64,000 bases of DNA from Asterella californica (taxonomy: Eukaryota; Streptophyta; Marchantiopsida; Marchantiales; Aytoniaceae). Below, piece by piece: positions 11,174 through 24,460 of this stretch (position 1 is its first letter; each line of letters starts with the position of its first letter). The position numbers were made by a program, and so were the translations under genes. Under the pieces are notes generated by a model that saw nothing but the letters and a program-made list of their open reading frames with translations, was not told where the DNA came from and searched no databases. Location of the stretch: positions 6,634,001 to 6,698,000 of the forward strand of contig JAYKYS010000014.1 in NCBI GenBank assembly GCA_036924285.1, given 5' to 3'.

Positions 11174-12619
11174 GGTCTAGTCTAGGATTTGTCACTAGCT
11201 GATCCAATGCACTACAAACACAATCAGAGAAACGATTGATACCCGTGATCCGTGATATCATAGGGGAGCTTTTCCCCAGTAAAATCTCCTCAAACAAGAG
11301 CGAATGCATCGGGTTACTGCTTTCACATCCCCAAGCCCAACACTGTCCGGTCAGAGGTGACTGACTAGCACCGCGCACGTGAAAGGCGCCTCATTACTAA
11401 AGCTTAAGAGGCATGCATAATAATCACTTCCTCCATGTTCATACGGAGGAGGTTGAAAGTATTGAAATGATGAATTAATAAAATGATTGATTCTATTGTC
11501 GATAATCGAAGTGTGATACATCCACCTAGGAAAATGCTGGATTTTTTTCTATAGTTATTTACTCAAGAGATAGGTTTCAGCTTATAACTCGGCATTATAG
11601 ACACCTACATACGTCTGTCTGTCAGGTCCTCAAATATGTTCAGAAAGCGAAATCAGATCTATCACGTAGTAATAAGATCAGAGAATGAATTTTAACACTC
11701 AAAAATAAGAACCATATGAGTGTTTCGACATCAAAACTTCCTTTACATGTAAAAGAGGTCTTAAAGAACACACATACAAAATTTCAAGAGATCAAATCTG
11801 AACATTGAGATATGGACAAAAACGTTTTGATTAAAAAAATTATGACAATTTTTGACACCCAGATGGCTATTTCGACATAGAACAGAAAATTAGCTTGGTA
11901 ACTTTCATTCATTCTTACGTGATTTGTAGTCTACATCATGTTGAACAACTCTGCGAAATTTGATTTCTTGGTTGTACACGGTTCTCCAGTTCTCGAGCTT
12001 GGAAGTTATTGCTCTAGATTGAGAGTTTTTCAGACCTCTTATGCTTCAGCGATCGTCCTGAATTATTCACCTACTCTAGTGACATGAATTTTTTTTGACA
12101 ACCGTAGTCTTATTGACGGTGAACGCAACCACGTAGGTTTGAAGCGATTATCTTTATTCTACTGCAATTGACACCAAAAACTCCAAAATCAACAATTGTG
12201 ATACAATTCCACCCAATCCGAACTTCAAATGGCACAACTCTCTCTTTATTGCCCCAAATTGATCAAGATTTACATTGACAATTACTAGCACGATGAGCGC
12301 TCTCGTCCTATGCTCTCATATCTTCACTTCCTTGTCCTTTTGTGTCTTCAATCCACGTGGCAACTTAACTTCACATATAGATTACATGTCAAGTATCTAA
12401 TGTGTCAATGTAAATCTTAAACTTCATGCGAAGACATGTAAAATGACATGTAACTTTAAATAACTTAAACAAGCTAGAAAGCATGCATGGGCGACATGTA
12501 TGCGTAACCCATGAGCTTAAAATCTATCCACATGGTAAACCTAAACTTATGTACTTTGAACAACATCGATAAGTATGAAATCACTTGCACAAGCGTACGA
12601 GTGCTTGAACAAGATAAAT
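11174..12619. other. Spacer, no gene seen
   Basis: A hairpin resembling the dual-hairpin family (ACTTCCTCCATG with CGGAGGAGGTTGAAAGT) lies at about 11424-11462. The stretch 11880-12300 has LTR-like short motifs but no defined ends. The minus frame 11166-11378 has no recognisable domain. Confidence 0.45.
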
Positions 12620-15600
12620 AACATACTATCAATCTATTATGACTCTTCGTACTTCTACCATCTACTTATGACAAAACATTCCAAGTAGGCACACCCTCCT
12701 CGATCGGCATCACATGTTTCTGTCTTAGTATCAACTCTGCTAGCATGTAACCTGTAACAGTACTATGAGTTGCACGGTCTATCCCTAAAACAAATGATAG
12801 TAATTTAAGCCATTCACGGATCTTACCCTAGTAAGCTTTTATCAAAGCTTTGATTATTGCGGATGACCATGTTCACTCTTGTTATTCTCTTCAGGATTGT
12901 AAGCGGTGGTTAATGCTAACTTGATTCTCAATCGCTTGAAGAACTCAACTGCTTCATGTGAATCCAGCTCACCCCTATCTGTAGTGATCTTTCTTACACA
13001 CTCATATCTACAAATAACATCTTCGAGTAAAAAGTAACAAACATTAGCAGTGGTCTTTGTCCTCAAGGCACAACCCTCAACTTGATTAGATAGATCTTCT
13101 CTAGTCAAGACTAGACACCTCATTTGATCTTGTGACTAAGCTCAAATGACATAGTCACAAGATGAACTACCCATTTGTAATGAATGGCTAAAGGATAGAT
13201 ATGATGCAACTCATCACGATGACGTATATTGAAATACATCTGGCAAGATATACAAGATGAAACAAACGGTACTACATCTTTATACATACCCTTCCACCAA
13301 TACTTCTCTTTCATTTTGACAAATGTAACCCAAACTCCTCTATGACGAGCCCATAGACTCTCATGGAGCTCCTTGATTAACTTTTGCTACAATTATAGAT
13401 CACATATCACACGTTGTGGTATGCCTCCTTATAGCTTAGGGCACTTTCATAAATGTCCTTCATGTAAAAAGTAACCATAAGTTATTCTATGAATCCTCTT
13501 GAAATTTGCACCAGACCAGTCTTCTTGTCTTTCCAAAAAACTCAAATAGCATCCAAGATTCAACCACTCTCAGTCAAAAAGTACTAGAATAGAACTCTGT
13601 TCCACGTCTTCTTGGTCATCCATCATTTCTTTCTCATTGTAATACCTAGCCTTTGACAATATATGCGCCATAAGATTATTTTTTCCCAAAATATGTCTAA
13701 ACTCTGGATTCAAGGACTTGATATATGCTATCCACCTCAACATAGCAATATCTGGAGTTGTACAGCTAGTGATCATTCCCAAGAGAGATAAAAAATTTGT
13801 CTCTACAACCACATCTGCTCATATTAAGTGTTCCTTGTCACTCTTCATTGCAATAACTACTACTCACATCTCTCCTTTGATTTGAGAGTAGTCTCTCTGT
13901 CATGAACTTAATACCTAGCACCAAAATGCATCTATTTCTATCCTCATTATCCTATCCTACAACGCATCCAATGTCAATAAGACTAATATCAATAGTAAAG
14001 ATAACAGATCAATCCAACTCATACGTTATCTTCCGTAATGTTGGTGGTGAAGACAAAAGATCCTTCAACTTCTTCATGGACTTGCTTTGCTCCTCTTGCC
14101 ACTGAAATCTTTATCCCTTCCTTAACAACTTGTCCAACGGATCTGCTACATGTGCAAAGTGTGAAATCCATATATGATAAAACACACATGCATATAAGAA
14201 TCTTCTCATCTCAGTAACTGATCCACATGTCTCCTTCATCCTTTGAATGACATCAACCTCATTTGGACAAGGCTTCCGACCATAAGATCCACATAGGTGT
14301 CCCACAATTAACACCTCTTGTTATCCAAACATAGACTTTGCTCTTGATAAAGTCAAATGAACCTCCTCCAACCGATTTAATATCTTATCACAGTCAGCTA
14401 TGTGGTCTGCAACAAACTTACGACACCCCCGCTGATCAGCTATCTCATTCTTCTCTTCCTCAGCACATCCTTGATCGGCACATCATCAAGGAATGACATA
14501 GTTTTATTAGGAATGAAATCCCTCAAGACTTTGTTGATACCATTCATCATATGTGCTACCAAACTAGAAGTATCTTGTGACACGCTGCATATCCTTAGTA
14601 GCCTTAAAGGTGTACTCATTGTAGTCAAGTCTCTATTCTCAAAGGATAATTGAAATTGATCATACCTTGAATACAAATCTCTTATTGAATAAATACATGA
14701 CCAGAAAAAATCTATGCAAACTTGTATAGAATAGGTCGTATACCCATATTTCTTATAGTCACCTTGTTAACTTGCTGCGTATCTTGAATGAATCTCAAGG
14801 CTCCTTCTTCTTTGGAACAGTAAAGTATCTACTAGAATAAGGAGCTATAGATGGTTCCAAGATACCCATCTTAATCCTCTCATTGAGCAAGTCTATCAAT
14901 TTTGGTAGATCAGCTCTAAGTACAAGAATATGACATAGACTCCAAAGCACATGTGGTACAATAAAGATTATCATATGTGCAACTACACTTGGATCTACAC
15001 ATCATATTTCATGTGACTCAAATGCAAACGCCTTACTATGCATAGATAGCATCTCCCTGAAGCTCTTCTTCTCTTGGTAAGTAAGAAATCTATCACCTCC
15101 AATCTTCAATTCTTTCAGGGTTGCTTTTGTGAACTGGTGTCCAATTCTTCTTGGCTCTTTGAGTGTTGGTTGTTGTGCAGCTTGCTCCATCTTCTGATTG
15201 TAGTCGAGTGGTAAAGATAAAACCGCTGGTTTGACTTTCTTTGTCACTAACTTGTACTTGGTCTCCACATACACCTCTTTTTGGTTTATAAACTTATCAA
15301 TTACATCATAAAGCTACTTAGAGCTCACTCTCACCACCCTATCTACATCATCTATTGAGCTTCCTAATATAGATTTCAACTCCCTTATAGTATCTATCAA
15401 ATATTGTTCTTTCAAACACTACAGATATGTATTCATCTCTTGCTAACTCTCCACTATCTCACAAAGACTACTCTACATATCTCACATATTGTGTCTCAAA
15501 CCTCTTTAGATTCTCAACCTTCTTATAACATACTGATCCACATGAAGCCAAGCCTAAGAAGCAAGTGGATAAAGCTTTTTGTTCGATGAGATCAGACGAG

Positions 15601-16120
15601 AATCTTGTATTTGTTGTATCATTGAAGTCTCGCTCTTTAATGACACTATGTCAAAACTCCTAGACTCTCTAAACTCTTAAGTAATATTAGGTAGTGAACG
15701 GTCTCTCAAGCTATCACGATTCCTCTCATATTCTGCAGCAACAGTCTAAAACTGAATTGCTCTTTTGCCATCTCTACTACATATCATAGCATACGCTGAA
15801 CTATCATTCGTAACTCGTGTCTCCATTCTAACAGCAATAATGTAATAATGTCCTAGAATGACAAGATACGTTGACATATCTTGTACAAACAAATTATGAA
15901 GATCACTGATGTCACCCAAAGTTACCTTGATGTTGGGACAAACACCATAGAGTTCTCTCCTCTAGTTGTTGACAGCACGGAGAAGCCATCCATGGTCAAT
16001 GTCTATGGGTCACTTTCTATGCTTGTACAACTCCTTAGACATTAGATTCATCTTTGAACCGTGATCAATCAATGCCATCACATGTTCCTCTAGATCTCCT
16101 AGCTTCATCAAGGTCTATGT
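12620..16120 (-). pseudogene. Ty3/gypsy retrotransposon pol region, decayed
   Basis: Reading from high to low coordinates, frames match the order of a Ty3/gypsy polyprotein. A retropepsin-like ALIDHGSKMNLMSKELY lies near 16040-16080, and reverse transcriptase with FLDDV near 14490. RT/RNase H connection sequence (14111-14314) is followed by RNase H end sequence (13570-13812, MLRWIAYIKSLNPEFRHILG). The zinc-binding region KYWWKGMYKDV-x-SCISCQ is at 13120-13314, and an integrase core with ITTDRGELDSHEAVEFFK is at 12854-13123. Integrase C-terminal relics continue to about 12620. Stops of all three kinds and frameshifts break it. The inverted copy at 40560-43862 shares most lesions, so decay preceded duplication. 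TGA in place of Trp and TAA/TAG in place of Gln fit C-to-T decay of methylated DNA. Confidence 0.85.
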
Positions 16121-18660
16121 GGTTACTCTGTCTAATAGTTGCGAGAGTAATGACTCTTCTGTGATGCTTCCACCTCATCTTCAAACCTCACATGCTGATC
16201 TGATCTCCCCTCTGATGCTTTAAAGTAATATCTAGCAATCTCGTCTCCTCATATTTCGACAGTCTGGTCCATAGAGTGCTAAGTGCAGTCAATGAATCAC
16301 CACATCCGTCTCAACCATAGACCACCAAGTAGTATAGTGGAGACAAGACAAACAAAGAGATAGTCAATGCTTGCACTGTACTATGTTCTCATATAAAATC
16401 TCTATTTCTCTTAGAAAGCAAAGCATGAAGAATGAGTTTCTCTAGCGGTCTCAATTGGAGCTCCACTATAAACATGAGGCTATCACTACAGAGATGTGAC
16501 CTTAGGAGTTGATCTTTGACATGATAGCTCGTGTGCCAGTTGTGACGCATGTGCTTAAATGATCATTATTTCTTCAATTAGTTTCTAAAATATTTTAGAG
16601 TAATCTAGTCAGTATAGCTGATATTATTTCATTTCATTTCATTTGTGAATAGAAATCATGCCAAATAGCATATGTTTGCTATACAATTGCATAACCTTAT
16701 CACGATTTTGAAAGAAACAAGAAGAAAATCAAACACCAAAATAGTTGATTATATTTTATTTTGATCTCTCATGCATTTACAATACTTATTTCAATGTCAC
16801 CAACTTTGTCCACTAAACAGAGAAAATCCAAGCTTTTTAGATAATACAACTCTACCTTACTTCAATTTAGTTATAATAATGCATCTCAAAGCTAAACAAA
16901 AGATTCTCTAACGTCCAATCTAGGAGGAAAAAGGTCGTAATACGTCTAAAGATAGCTTTTGTCTAGAGCCGTGTACAACTTAAGGTGATGTTTATGAATC
17001 GTTGTAAGTATTTGGATTTTGGATTTTTTGGAAATTACACTATATTTTCTAAGTCATGAACTTGCTATGGTTGAAATAATATTTTGACCTCAATTTGAAT
17101 ATGGAGATCGCTCTTGATAACCAAGAGCTTTTTGTTTTTTGTTTTTGTTTTGTTTTGATGATCGAGAGTTCATTGAGTCGAAATTCTAGAACCAAACAAA
17201 TAAAAGTGAATTAAGCTTGATGATCTAATTTTGATGATTATTTTTTTTGTTAGTATTTTATAATGCTCTTAAAAAATTCAACTCTCGAGGATTGAGAGTT
17301 GTTAATTGGGTTAAATCTTCAGTTGACTCTTTAAAAATGATTTTTGATTCTCAGTGAATACCCTCGATGGTCAAGTCTCACCTCTAGAGTTGTATATAAT
17401 GACTATTTAAAGTTGTACATGTCTTTACTCGTTTTTAAATCTCAACTTGTTGAGAACCATAGTGATTGCTTATCATTGGGATGATACACTAAGTGTGCAT
17501 ATCCTCTTTGCGACTGGATAATATCCTCTCCCACTGCCTTGTACATCTGACTATTGGATATTTTTGTTTCAGATAATTTGTAAATGTTTTGTTGAAACAT
17601 TTGTATTATATTGTAATGAACAAGTTCTTACGCCTTCAATGAGATTGTCAATGCTATGCATTTGCTGAGATAAGCATTTTTTCAATTTTAGGACTTTGTT
17701 GCATGGGTAGTTGTAGAGAAGGAGTTTACGTGATATGTTACGGGTCAATGAAAAATATCTTGATGAGCTCTTCCGATTTGATATTCTTGCATGCAGCACT
17801 CTGTTGGGTTAATGTTCAGCCAAATACTTAATATCATCATCATATATTAAAACAAATATAATAGCACTTATTTATACATATTTACATTTATATATTTATT
17901 ACATTTATGAGTATGTGTATACATGCATATTTATCTGATATGCCAGTATAGATAAATATATCAGTATATTGTTATAATATAATTCATAGTTTGATAAATA
18001 AATTATATGAGGAGTTTAAATATATATATATATATAATTCAAATATAATATCATTTTTATATGTATAGATTTTTATTTCATATTCAATTTAGAGTCGATG
18101 TATACATATATATGACATGTTAGTATATATACATGTAATATATACATATCTATGTTGACGGTTGTTTCTCGCATTGTCTCTCGCACTGAGATCATTTGTC
18201 GGACCATGCATAGGACAACCGGGACCATTTCTCTCCTTGTTGGAACCCTTCCGAAAACTTGTGTCAAAGATAGCCATGACTAACTAGTCGCTAGTTGACC
18301 TTGTTCTAAAACAGTTAGGCGAGCCGCGGATCGATCACAGTCAGAATTGGCGATCACCATCAGGACTATTTTTTATACCGGCAACCCGAGTAGCCTAGAG
18401 AGTCTTTGTATATTTAGTGGACATCGGAAGAACAAAATTAATTATACGTGAAGAATAAAATATTCAGATATACAATGATAGATATGATGTCATGATAGAA
18501 AATATAAAAATAATTTTCAAAAATAAAATCGTCTTATCCAATCTATAAGACTTTGTCAAGTGAATCAGATATTCTTTTAATTGACCTAACTGATGAAATA
18601 TGACAATACTAGAGCAAAGAACAAGTATATGAGAGAGTCATAAGAACTATAGAAACAAAA
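16121..18660. other. Gypsy 5' part and AT-rich sequence
   Basis: No intact gene. The part next to the protease relic should hold gag and LTR sequence, but I cannot define LTR ends. A (TA)n microsatellite lies at about 18018-18042. Minus frames at 17569-17799 and 18073-18277 are kept in the inverted copy but have no recognisable domain. Confidence 0.45.
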
Positions 18661-18672
18661 ATTCAAATGCAA

Positions 18673-18745
18673 TGCGATTCTAGCTCAATGGCTAAGGCAT
18701 CCCTTTGGAAGCCAAAGGTCTAGAGTTCAAATCTCCCTCGTAACA
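18673..18745 (+). other. tRNA-like sequence with Pol III-like boxes
   Basis: The stretch carries TAGCTCAATGGC, close to the tRNA A-box, and AGTTCAAATCT, close to the B-box, about 40 bases apart, with a strong CCTTTGG-AAG-CCAAAGG stem between. The acceptor ends do not pair and the anticodon loop lacks T33, so it is not a functional tRNA; a tRNA-derived SINE head or tRNA relic fits better. The mirror copy is at about 38022-38092. Confidence 0.4.
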
Positions 18746-19046
18746 TCTCTATAAGATGAGGCTTTAGAGTTGCATCACAAAGGTTATCGTAGTAACTTGA
18801 CCCCTTTGGAGGATTATGTTGCACCTTGTGCCTAGGAGTGTGGACGATATTCTCTTGATAGCAGCATGTTGTGCAAACCCTCTGCCTATTACACATAACT
18901 GAAAGGAGAGATCTCAACGACTGGAACTTAATATCTATTTTGATTCGAAGGCATCAAGAGGTTAGTCTCTCGTAAACGTGAGTCAATGTGTAAATATGAA
19001 GCTCTGTTGTTGTGTCGTGGATCGGCTATGGTATAAGACCAAGGTC

Positions 19047-20580
19047 TTGGAGAAACTATTTTCTCAACTTACTGCAAACATGATTCTGATAACAACATTA
19101 AATAGGTCTTGTCGAGAGTATCAAAATTGATATTTTTGTAAACCTAAGAAGTGCGTTGTGAAAAGTGACACGTGTTAAAAAAATTTGATGTGTACATGTT
19201 TGTGCATGCTAACTTGATGGTGACATGTAACGGTATGATGCTGATATGGACCTTTGTGGATTAGTTGGACGTGATGAATGCTGACTAGACGGTTGTGAAA
19301 GTGATTCGAGTTGTTGATATGCTAGTGCACATGTGTGACACATGACGTCTTGCATGGTGTCATGTGGTCGTATGTATGTACGCATGTTGTTGACGAACGG
19401 AGCCAAGACAAGAGAGTTACGGCTAGTTTCATTTTTAAGGATATAATGGTGAGTGTGACATGTGGATCTAGGTGGGTTGCTTGTCAAAAGTATAAAAGAC
19501 GTGCCGCCAGATCATTTTAAGAAATTTTGAAGTCTAAACTTCGATATGCTACCGAATTTACTATGTGATTTTTGGTCTAGATCGGGTTGGATAAAAATGA
19601 GTCAAGAAAGTCAAGAGAATCATTAGTGAACTTCAAGACACGTCCAGAAGTTCATCATCCATTTTTCTTGAAAATTAGCTAAAAGTCACAAAACTAAACT
19701 ATATTTAACTTCGGACGCATCTCGAAGTTAGCAAGCCACTTATATGTCACAAAAGAGGCAAACTTGAAGTGAATTTGTGAGATGATGTTAAGGAAGTTGA
19801 ACTTCATGATGCATCTTGAAGTTCATGATATTCAGCAAGGTTGATATTCGGGAGGCGTCCCGAAGTTCAATGTTTAAGAAGAAGCAATGGAAACTTTGAG
19901 GAGACATAACTCCTTACTAGAGAGTCCGTTTGAGCTAATTTTGGTATCACCGGAACCGACTCAATGAGAGAACGAGTTGGAGAGCTCAGTTTATGATATT
20001 ACCAAGAATAAAACAGTTGAACTTTGAGATGCTTCTCATAGTTGATCAGAACAAGACAAGAGGATCTGCACTTGGAAAGAGCATAATTATCTACTCGAGA
20101 GTTCATTTGCGATGTGTTGGGTACCGTTCGAACCGGCTCGGCGAGGAGAACATCTTGAGGAGGTCAGGTTTGGAAAGTTGTTGAGCACAATATCATTGAA
20201 TTTCGGTACACGTCTCAAAGTTCAACATGGAGATTGAAGAACAGAAACGAAGAGAAATCTTTTAGAGAGCATAAGTCATTGCTCGGTAGTCCATTTCAGA
20301 TAAAGTTAGTATCGCTGGCTTGACGAGAGGAACAACTTGGGAGGATCAAATTGGAGTGTAGTCAAGCTACTTTTCAAGTGAACTTTGGAATGAAGAGAAA
20401 AGTGGGAGGTTCAAGCTTTGAGGCGACATAACTTCCTAATGCATGAACAATTTGAGGTGTATTGGATATCATCTGAATCAGCTTTATGAGACAAAGGAGT
20501 TGGAAAACTCAAATTCAGAAAATTGGACAACTTTTTAACAAGGAATTTTGGGATGCTCCCAAAGTTGAACAATAAGGGAT
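19047..20580 (+). repeat. Segment D copy 1, LTR-like
   Basis: The segment is a direct repeat of 48199-49738. It contains a TATA-like AAGTATAAAAGACGTGCC (about 19488) and several diverged tandem blocks of roughly 150 bases, each with a CATAACTCCTTACT-like then GAGAGTCCGTTTGAG motif followed by a TTGGTATC-like motif. This layout resembles long plant LTRs. It is cut at 20580, where MULE transposase sequence begins; copy 2 continues instead into further LTR-like sequence. Confidence 0.65.
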
Positions 20581-20582
20581 GA

Positions 20583-22315
20583 TTTGGTATAGAGACACTT
20601 GCATATCTGCCACAAGACTTTCACAAATGATTAGCGTCAACTTATCTAAACGAGGACGGTTAAGAGCATATTTGTAATCATGCTTTAATTTTCTCCAGTG
20701 ACTCTCTACAATATTCGTAGTGCGCTCTACTGAAAATTTCCCATTTGTCTGGACTGTACCACTCTCGCCAGAGATATATCCACAAAGACAAAAGGTTCGA
20801 ACTTTTACAGAATTCATAAATCTCAAAAACAGCCGTAGAGTGTAATACATCAAGAGTAGAAAATTTCCCTTCTGTTGATGGTATAAGTGAATGCAAGTTG
20901 AAATGTTTGGTAATCATTTCAACAACGACCTTCCGTTGTTCAGCATTGCACAGTTGACCAACAACTTCCTCACTCTCAGAAAACCAATTGACATCAATAA
21001 AAGAGAAAAATTTACTTGCTTCCACACTGTTGTATGATCCAGTGGCTCGTCCAGTGCACATACATCGAACTTCGACAGCTGATTGAGCATGCTTCAAACA
21101 AAGCGGAATATACATAGCAGTAAAGACAGATCGTAATGCTGAAATCTGACCAGTGTCTTTGTCGATGAGTGCAAACAAAGGTCGTAGTCCTTTCTCTCTT
21201 AATCTCTCGAACCACATAATAAGAACCTTCTTTCTATATTGCTCCGTCGCTGATCTAGAACTTTTCTTTGCATCACCCTGTCTCAAGTAGAACATGTATG
21301 ATAGAGGCATACCAAAGCCTCCGAAGTTTGCAGCAATAACAAACAGCTCAAAACGCATAGAGTTAGTCTTAAAGGTACTATCGATAATGATTTCTCTGAC
21401 ACAACCTATATGCTCAAAAAAAGAGGTGCATATTGCAAAAGCAATATATTCGTCAGTCTGTTCCTACAATACCTCAACGAAACCTTTTTGAGCTAAAGCT
21501 TCGCTGCGTATCAACAAAGAGGCAGACTTCACTTGATCATCTATATTGTGCATATATTGTCTAGATTGAACTTCAGCAATCCAGAAATTTACCTGCGTCC
21601 GAGTTATACTGAAAGGACAAATGATCTCTTTTTCACATAATATACGGTACACCTCAGGCTTCCGAAGATTTAATCCAGATATCGACTCCAAAAACGTGAT
21701 AGCGACAGTAGGAAAGCAATGTAACTTATGCGTCGGCTTCTCATGTGACAGCAAATGTTGACACGTTAAACATATTAACTTCTGCTGTACGTCCACTGTT
21801 ACTCGTAAAGTTCCATTGCACTCAGACCTATCTATCTTTCGTTTCTTTTCGGATTGTCTTACCTGCGATGTGGATCCTTCACCTTTATCTCTGAATTTTG
21901 TCCTGTCAGATCGCGAGGTACACCATAATGTCGCCCTTAAGATAGAACAGTCTTTCACAAAAACACGCGGGTTACGGACTTCTCAATAGTATCCAGAGGC
22001 TACCTCCATATTCGGAATGATGTTTGTCTTCAGCCAAGATGTCAAACACACTGACAAGTTACTGGAGTTTAAAGTCTGCAACTCATGCATGCAACTCTCG
22101 TCTGAAAGATGAACTTTCAGTCGAAAAAACACAAACCCGTCTTTGTCTTCCTCATCTCCGAAGCACTCTTTCACAACATCAATCATCTCTGAATGATCAC
22201 ACTCCACGGTCACTATGAAAGCGTTCTCATCATCAATCTCATTCTCCAAAGCAGCTTCGGATGTAGTAGTACCGGGGTTCGCTTTGTTATAACACTGGTT
22301 ACATTGCTTGAACAC
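20583..22315 (-). pseudogene. MULE (Mutator-like) DDE transposase, C-terminally truncated
   Basis: Frames on the minus strand form one transposase. The N-terminal part (22315-21983) has a CNQC motif and an acidic region. A Cys-bearing middle follows (21958-21464), then the catalytic core. The first Asp is in IIDSTFKTNSMRFELF (21380-21382), the second in ALIDKDTGQI (about 21155-21163), then CLKHAQSAVEVR, and the Glu in TTNIVESHWRKLKHDY (20704-20706). This is the DDE pattern and order of the Mutator superfamily. Defects seen are a TGA after 21983 (probably Trp), a TAG in VEVL*EQTDEY, and a 26-base deletion before TTNIVES relative to the copy at 62036-64000. The SWIM finger is missing because the sequence stops at the segment D junction. 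The matching terminal repeat lies just beyond its N-terminal end at 22541-22695. Confidence 0.85.
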
Positions 22316-22439
22316 GGCTAAATCAAGAGGATTATGTCCCTCGCGTCGCCTTGCCTTAAACTGTAACGGGTAAACCAGGCGTCTTCAATGCCGCCGTCTA
22401 CGACGAAACGCCGCCTACAACGAAATTGCTTACAACGGA

Positions 22440-22540
22440 CGGAAAGCCTGTGGTCACAGAACTGCAACCCTGACTGTCACTGCAGTTCAAAACTGCGACC
22501 CTGACTGTGACTGCAGTTCAAAACTGCCACTGTCACTGCA
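22440..22540. repeat. Subterminal repeats of the MULE
   Basis: Three diverged units built on CTGTGACTGCAGTTCAAAAC are arranged in tandem directly inside the terminal repeat. The other MULE end has related, more diverged units at about 56130-56210. Subterminal repeats of this sort are common transposase-binding regions. Confidence 0.6.
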
Positions 22541-22695
22541 GTTCAGACCATGACTCACGGTGACTACGGTAAATGAGCGGAAACCCGGTTACAGGCTTTT
22601 CGACCGATCATGAATCTGGCTCTCGTCATCAATAAATTCGCACGTATAAACCGAGACTTAATTAGCGGAACTGTGCCACAGTTGCGGGCTTGTCC
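22541..22695 (-). mobile_element. MULE terminal inverted repeat (transposase-proximal end)
   Basis: Read outward to inward the repeat begins GGACAAGCCCGCAACTGTGG and matches 55981-56135 in inverted orientation over at least 150 bases. The outer end directly abuts GAAACCTAC, the target site of segment A'. Long terminal repeats are typical of MULEs. The transposase N-terminus is 226 bases further inside. Confidence 0.75.
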
Positions 22696-23640
22696 GAAAC
22701 CTACCCCATCATACATGCTATACATACAGGCTTTATTTTGCACGTTGCAAGGTGTAACGAGGATAAACAGATTTAGTTATAAACTTATAAATTTAATCAA
22801 TTAAATAGTAAAACTTTTTAGTTTGTCTCACTCGAGATCGTTAAACTCTTTCGATCGTTTAATAGCTTTATCAGTTTTGTATTAGTGTTTTCTCAATCAC
22901 TATAGCCTCACCGCAACCGCCAGTCACATAGTTAATTTTGTTTCAGTTATCACGCTTGTCCTCTTGGTGGTCTCATCTTGCCCAGGGCATTTGGGATGCA
23001 CCCTCAAGCTACACTCACATGGCTTTTCAGAGTGAGTCACCACCCTTTTCAGAGTGCGTCACCACCCTGTGCTGAGAATAGTAAGAATCATCCGTTGCAT
23101 CTTTCAGAACTGCTAGCGCTATCATTCATATAACGCGAGAAAAGCTGTGAGAAGAAGCTGCTGCGGATGAACGTGATGCTAGTGTAATGTGATGATGTGT
23201 GAACATCATGCGAGCTCTGGGCGGCTGTTGTATGGCCATGACCGAGGGAGAACGACTACTCGTGGGAAAGACTTGAATCTTGCAGAGCAACGAGTCAGGC
23301 ATTCTGCCATTTCAAACGTAGCATCCCAAAAATCAGTCAAGCAAGGACGACTTGAGTGGGAATCAGCCCGAAGACCAGCTTTGGCTAGCACGACCACGAA
23401 GACAAGAAACTTAAGCCAGTCTATCAGTCGATCAGTCAATTACCAGCGGTGGTTATACATTTGAATGTGCAATTAGGACGCTATGCGAGGTCTACTTCAC
23501 TGCGGGAAAAAGCCATAGCACCATCTAAAACGAGCTCCAGTGACTTGAGACTGGGCCGCGTGTTCTTCAGACTGGAAGTCATGATGAGTAGCTGGATCTC
23601 ATGTAGCACGAAGAAGTTACATGTTACGTGGAATGGATAG

Positions 23641-23889
23641 TCAGAAGAAGGTCGAGTCTGGGTCAGACGGGTCCAGGTTCAACTCTCTCCGACGCCAGAA
23701 TTACATGCACGTATCATGCGACTTGATGTAAAGGAGATCGTCCTGGCATTGAAAATCATATAATCCGTAAGTGTCCATACAGATGCACTCCGTACACTAC
23801 ACTGAAACCAGTTTCTCCTTGCACTCGCTGATCTGGTCGCATTGCTCCACACCATCTCCTCTAAATCCGGGACGACACTTGCATCCAGT
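23641..23889 (-). pseudogene. VSR EGF-like exon, inverted copy
   Basis: This is the reverse-strand counterpart of 2746-3027, with the same Cys pattern and the same TAG at the expected Gln of Cys-Gln-Cys. It is missing a few codons compared with copy A (after the DDLLYIKSHDT stretch). Related upstream relics (KVIGAGFEE-like) lie near 24060-24090. Confidence 0.7.
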
Positions 23890-24460
23890 GAGCTAAGATA
23901 TTGTTCAGTATCTAAAGCCGTTGAGAATTGGAGATCATTTCAATCACCCTTACATTGTTCAAGGGCAGTAGACTCTCACTGCTGTGTCCTATCACTCCGA
24001 AACCGAACGCCATGAACACTAGACATACCGGAGCTCTAAAACTATCCATGCATGATCTCTTCAAAACCTGCACCAATGACTTTCAGCTTATATTTTATCC
24101 AGCTCATTCAGATATTGCCTTTGCAGTTGGCAATGTACGAAATCTCCTCGGCTGCCTTTGTCCTAACCTTATGCATCTTGCTTCGGATTCATCTGCCTCA
24201 AGGTCATCCATGCACTTTTGATCGATCCGCAAGTGATATCAGATATTTGATGATCCAATCGTTTGGATCGATTCTCCACAATATGTAAATGTTTTCTATT
24301 TCCAGTATCTCCATCCCATCCGTAAACTCTTAGATATTTCTCTAGGAGAGAGTTTGATCTTCCGTGGAACATCTGTTGAACTTAAAAGATGATTTTTTCT
24401 TACTTTTGCTTCTCTATGACAAATCCTGATCTTATCCATCCATTCGGGACGATGGTTGTT

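Larger units (their letters stand above)
12897..19046 (+). repeat. Segment C, forward copy of an inverted duplication
   Basis: The segment is present in reverse complement at 37718-43862 with scattered differences. It ends at 12897 within the gypsy integrase coding region, where the inverted copy instead joins a copia LTR fragment, and at 19046, where this copy joins segment D while the inverted copy joins retroelement coding sequence. Confidence 0.9.

Noticed and set aside
18089..18277. Frames at 18089-18277 and 38484-38688
   Set aside because: Identical shadows in the two inverted copies, running into TA-rich sequence; conservation is explained by recent duplication.
18673..18745. Functional tRNA gene
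   Set aside because: Acceptor ends do not pair and the anticodon loop is wrong; listed only as tRNA-like.
20583..22695. Helitron or hAT element
   Set aside because: The DDE motif order, CLKH-type stretch, SWIM finger in the longer copy and long terminal repeats point to a MULE; no Rep/helicase or BED-finger/hATC domain is visible.
23189..23464. 91-codon frame in A' and its shadow on the other strand
   Set aside because: The equivalent frames in copy A (3232-3504 and 3257-3577) differ by frameshift and no domain is recognisable.
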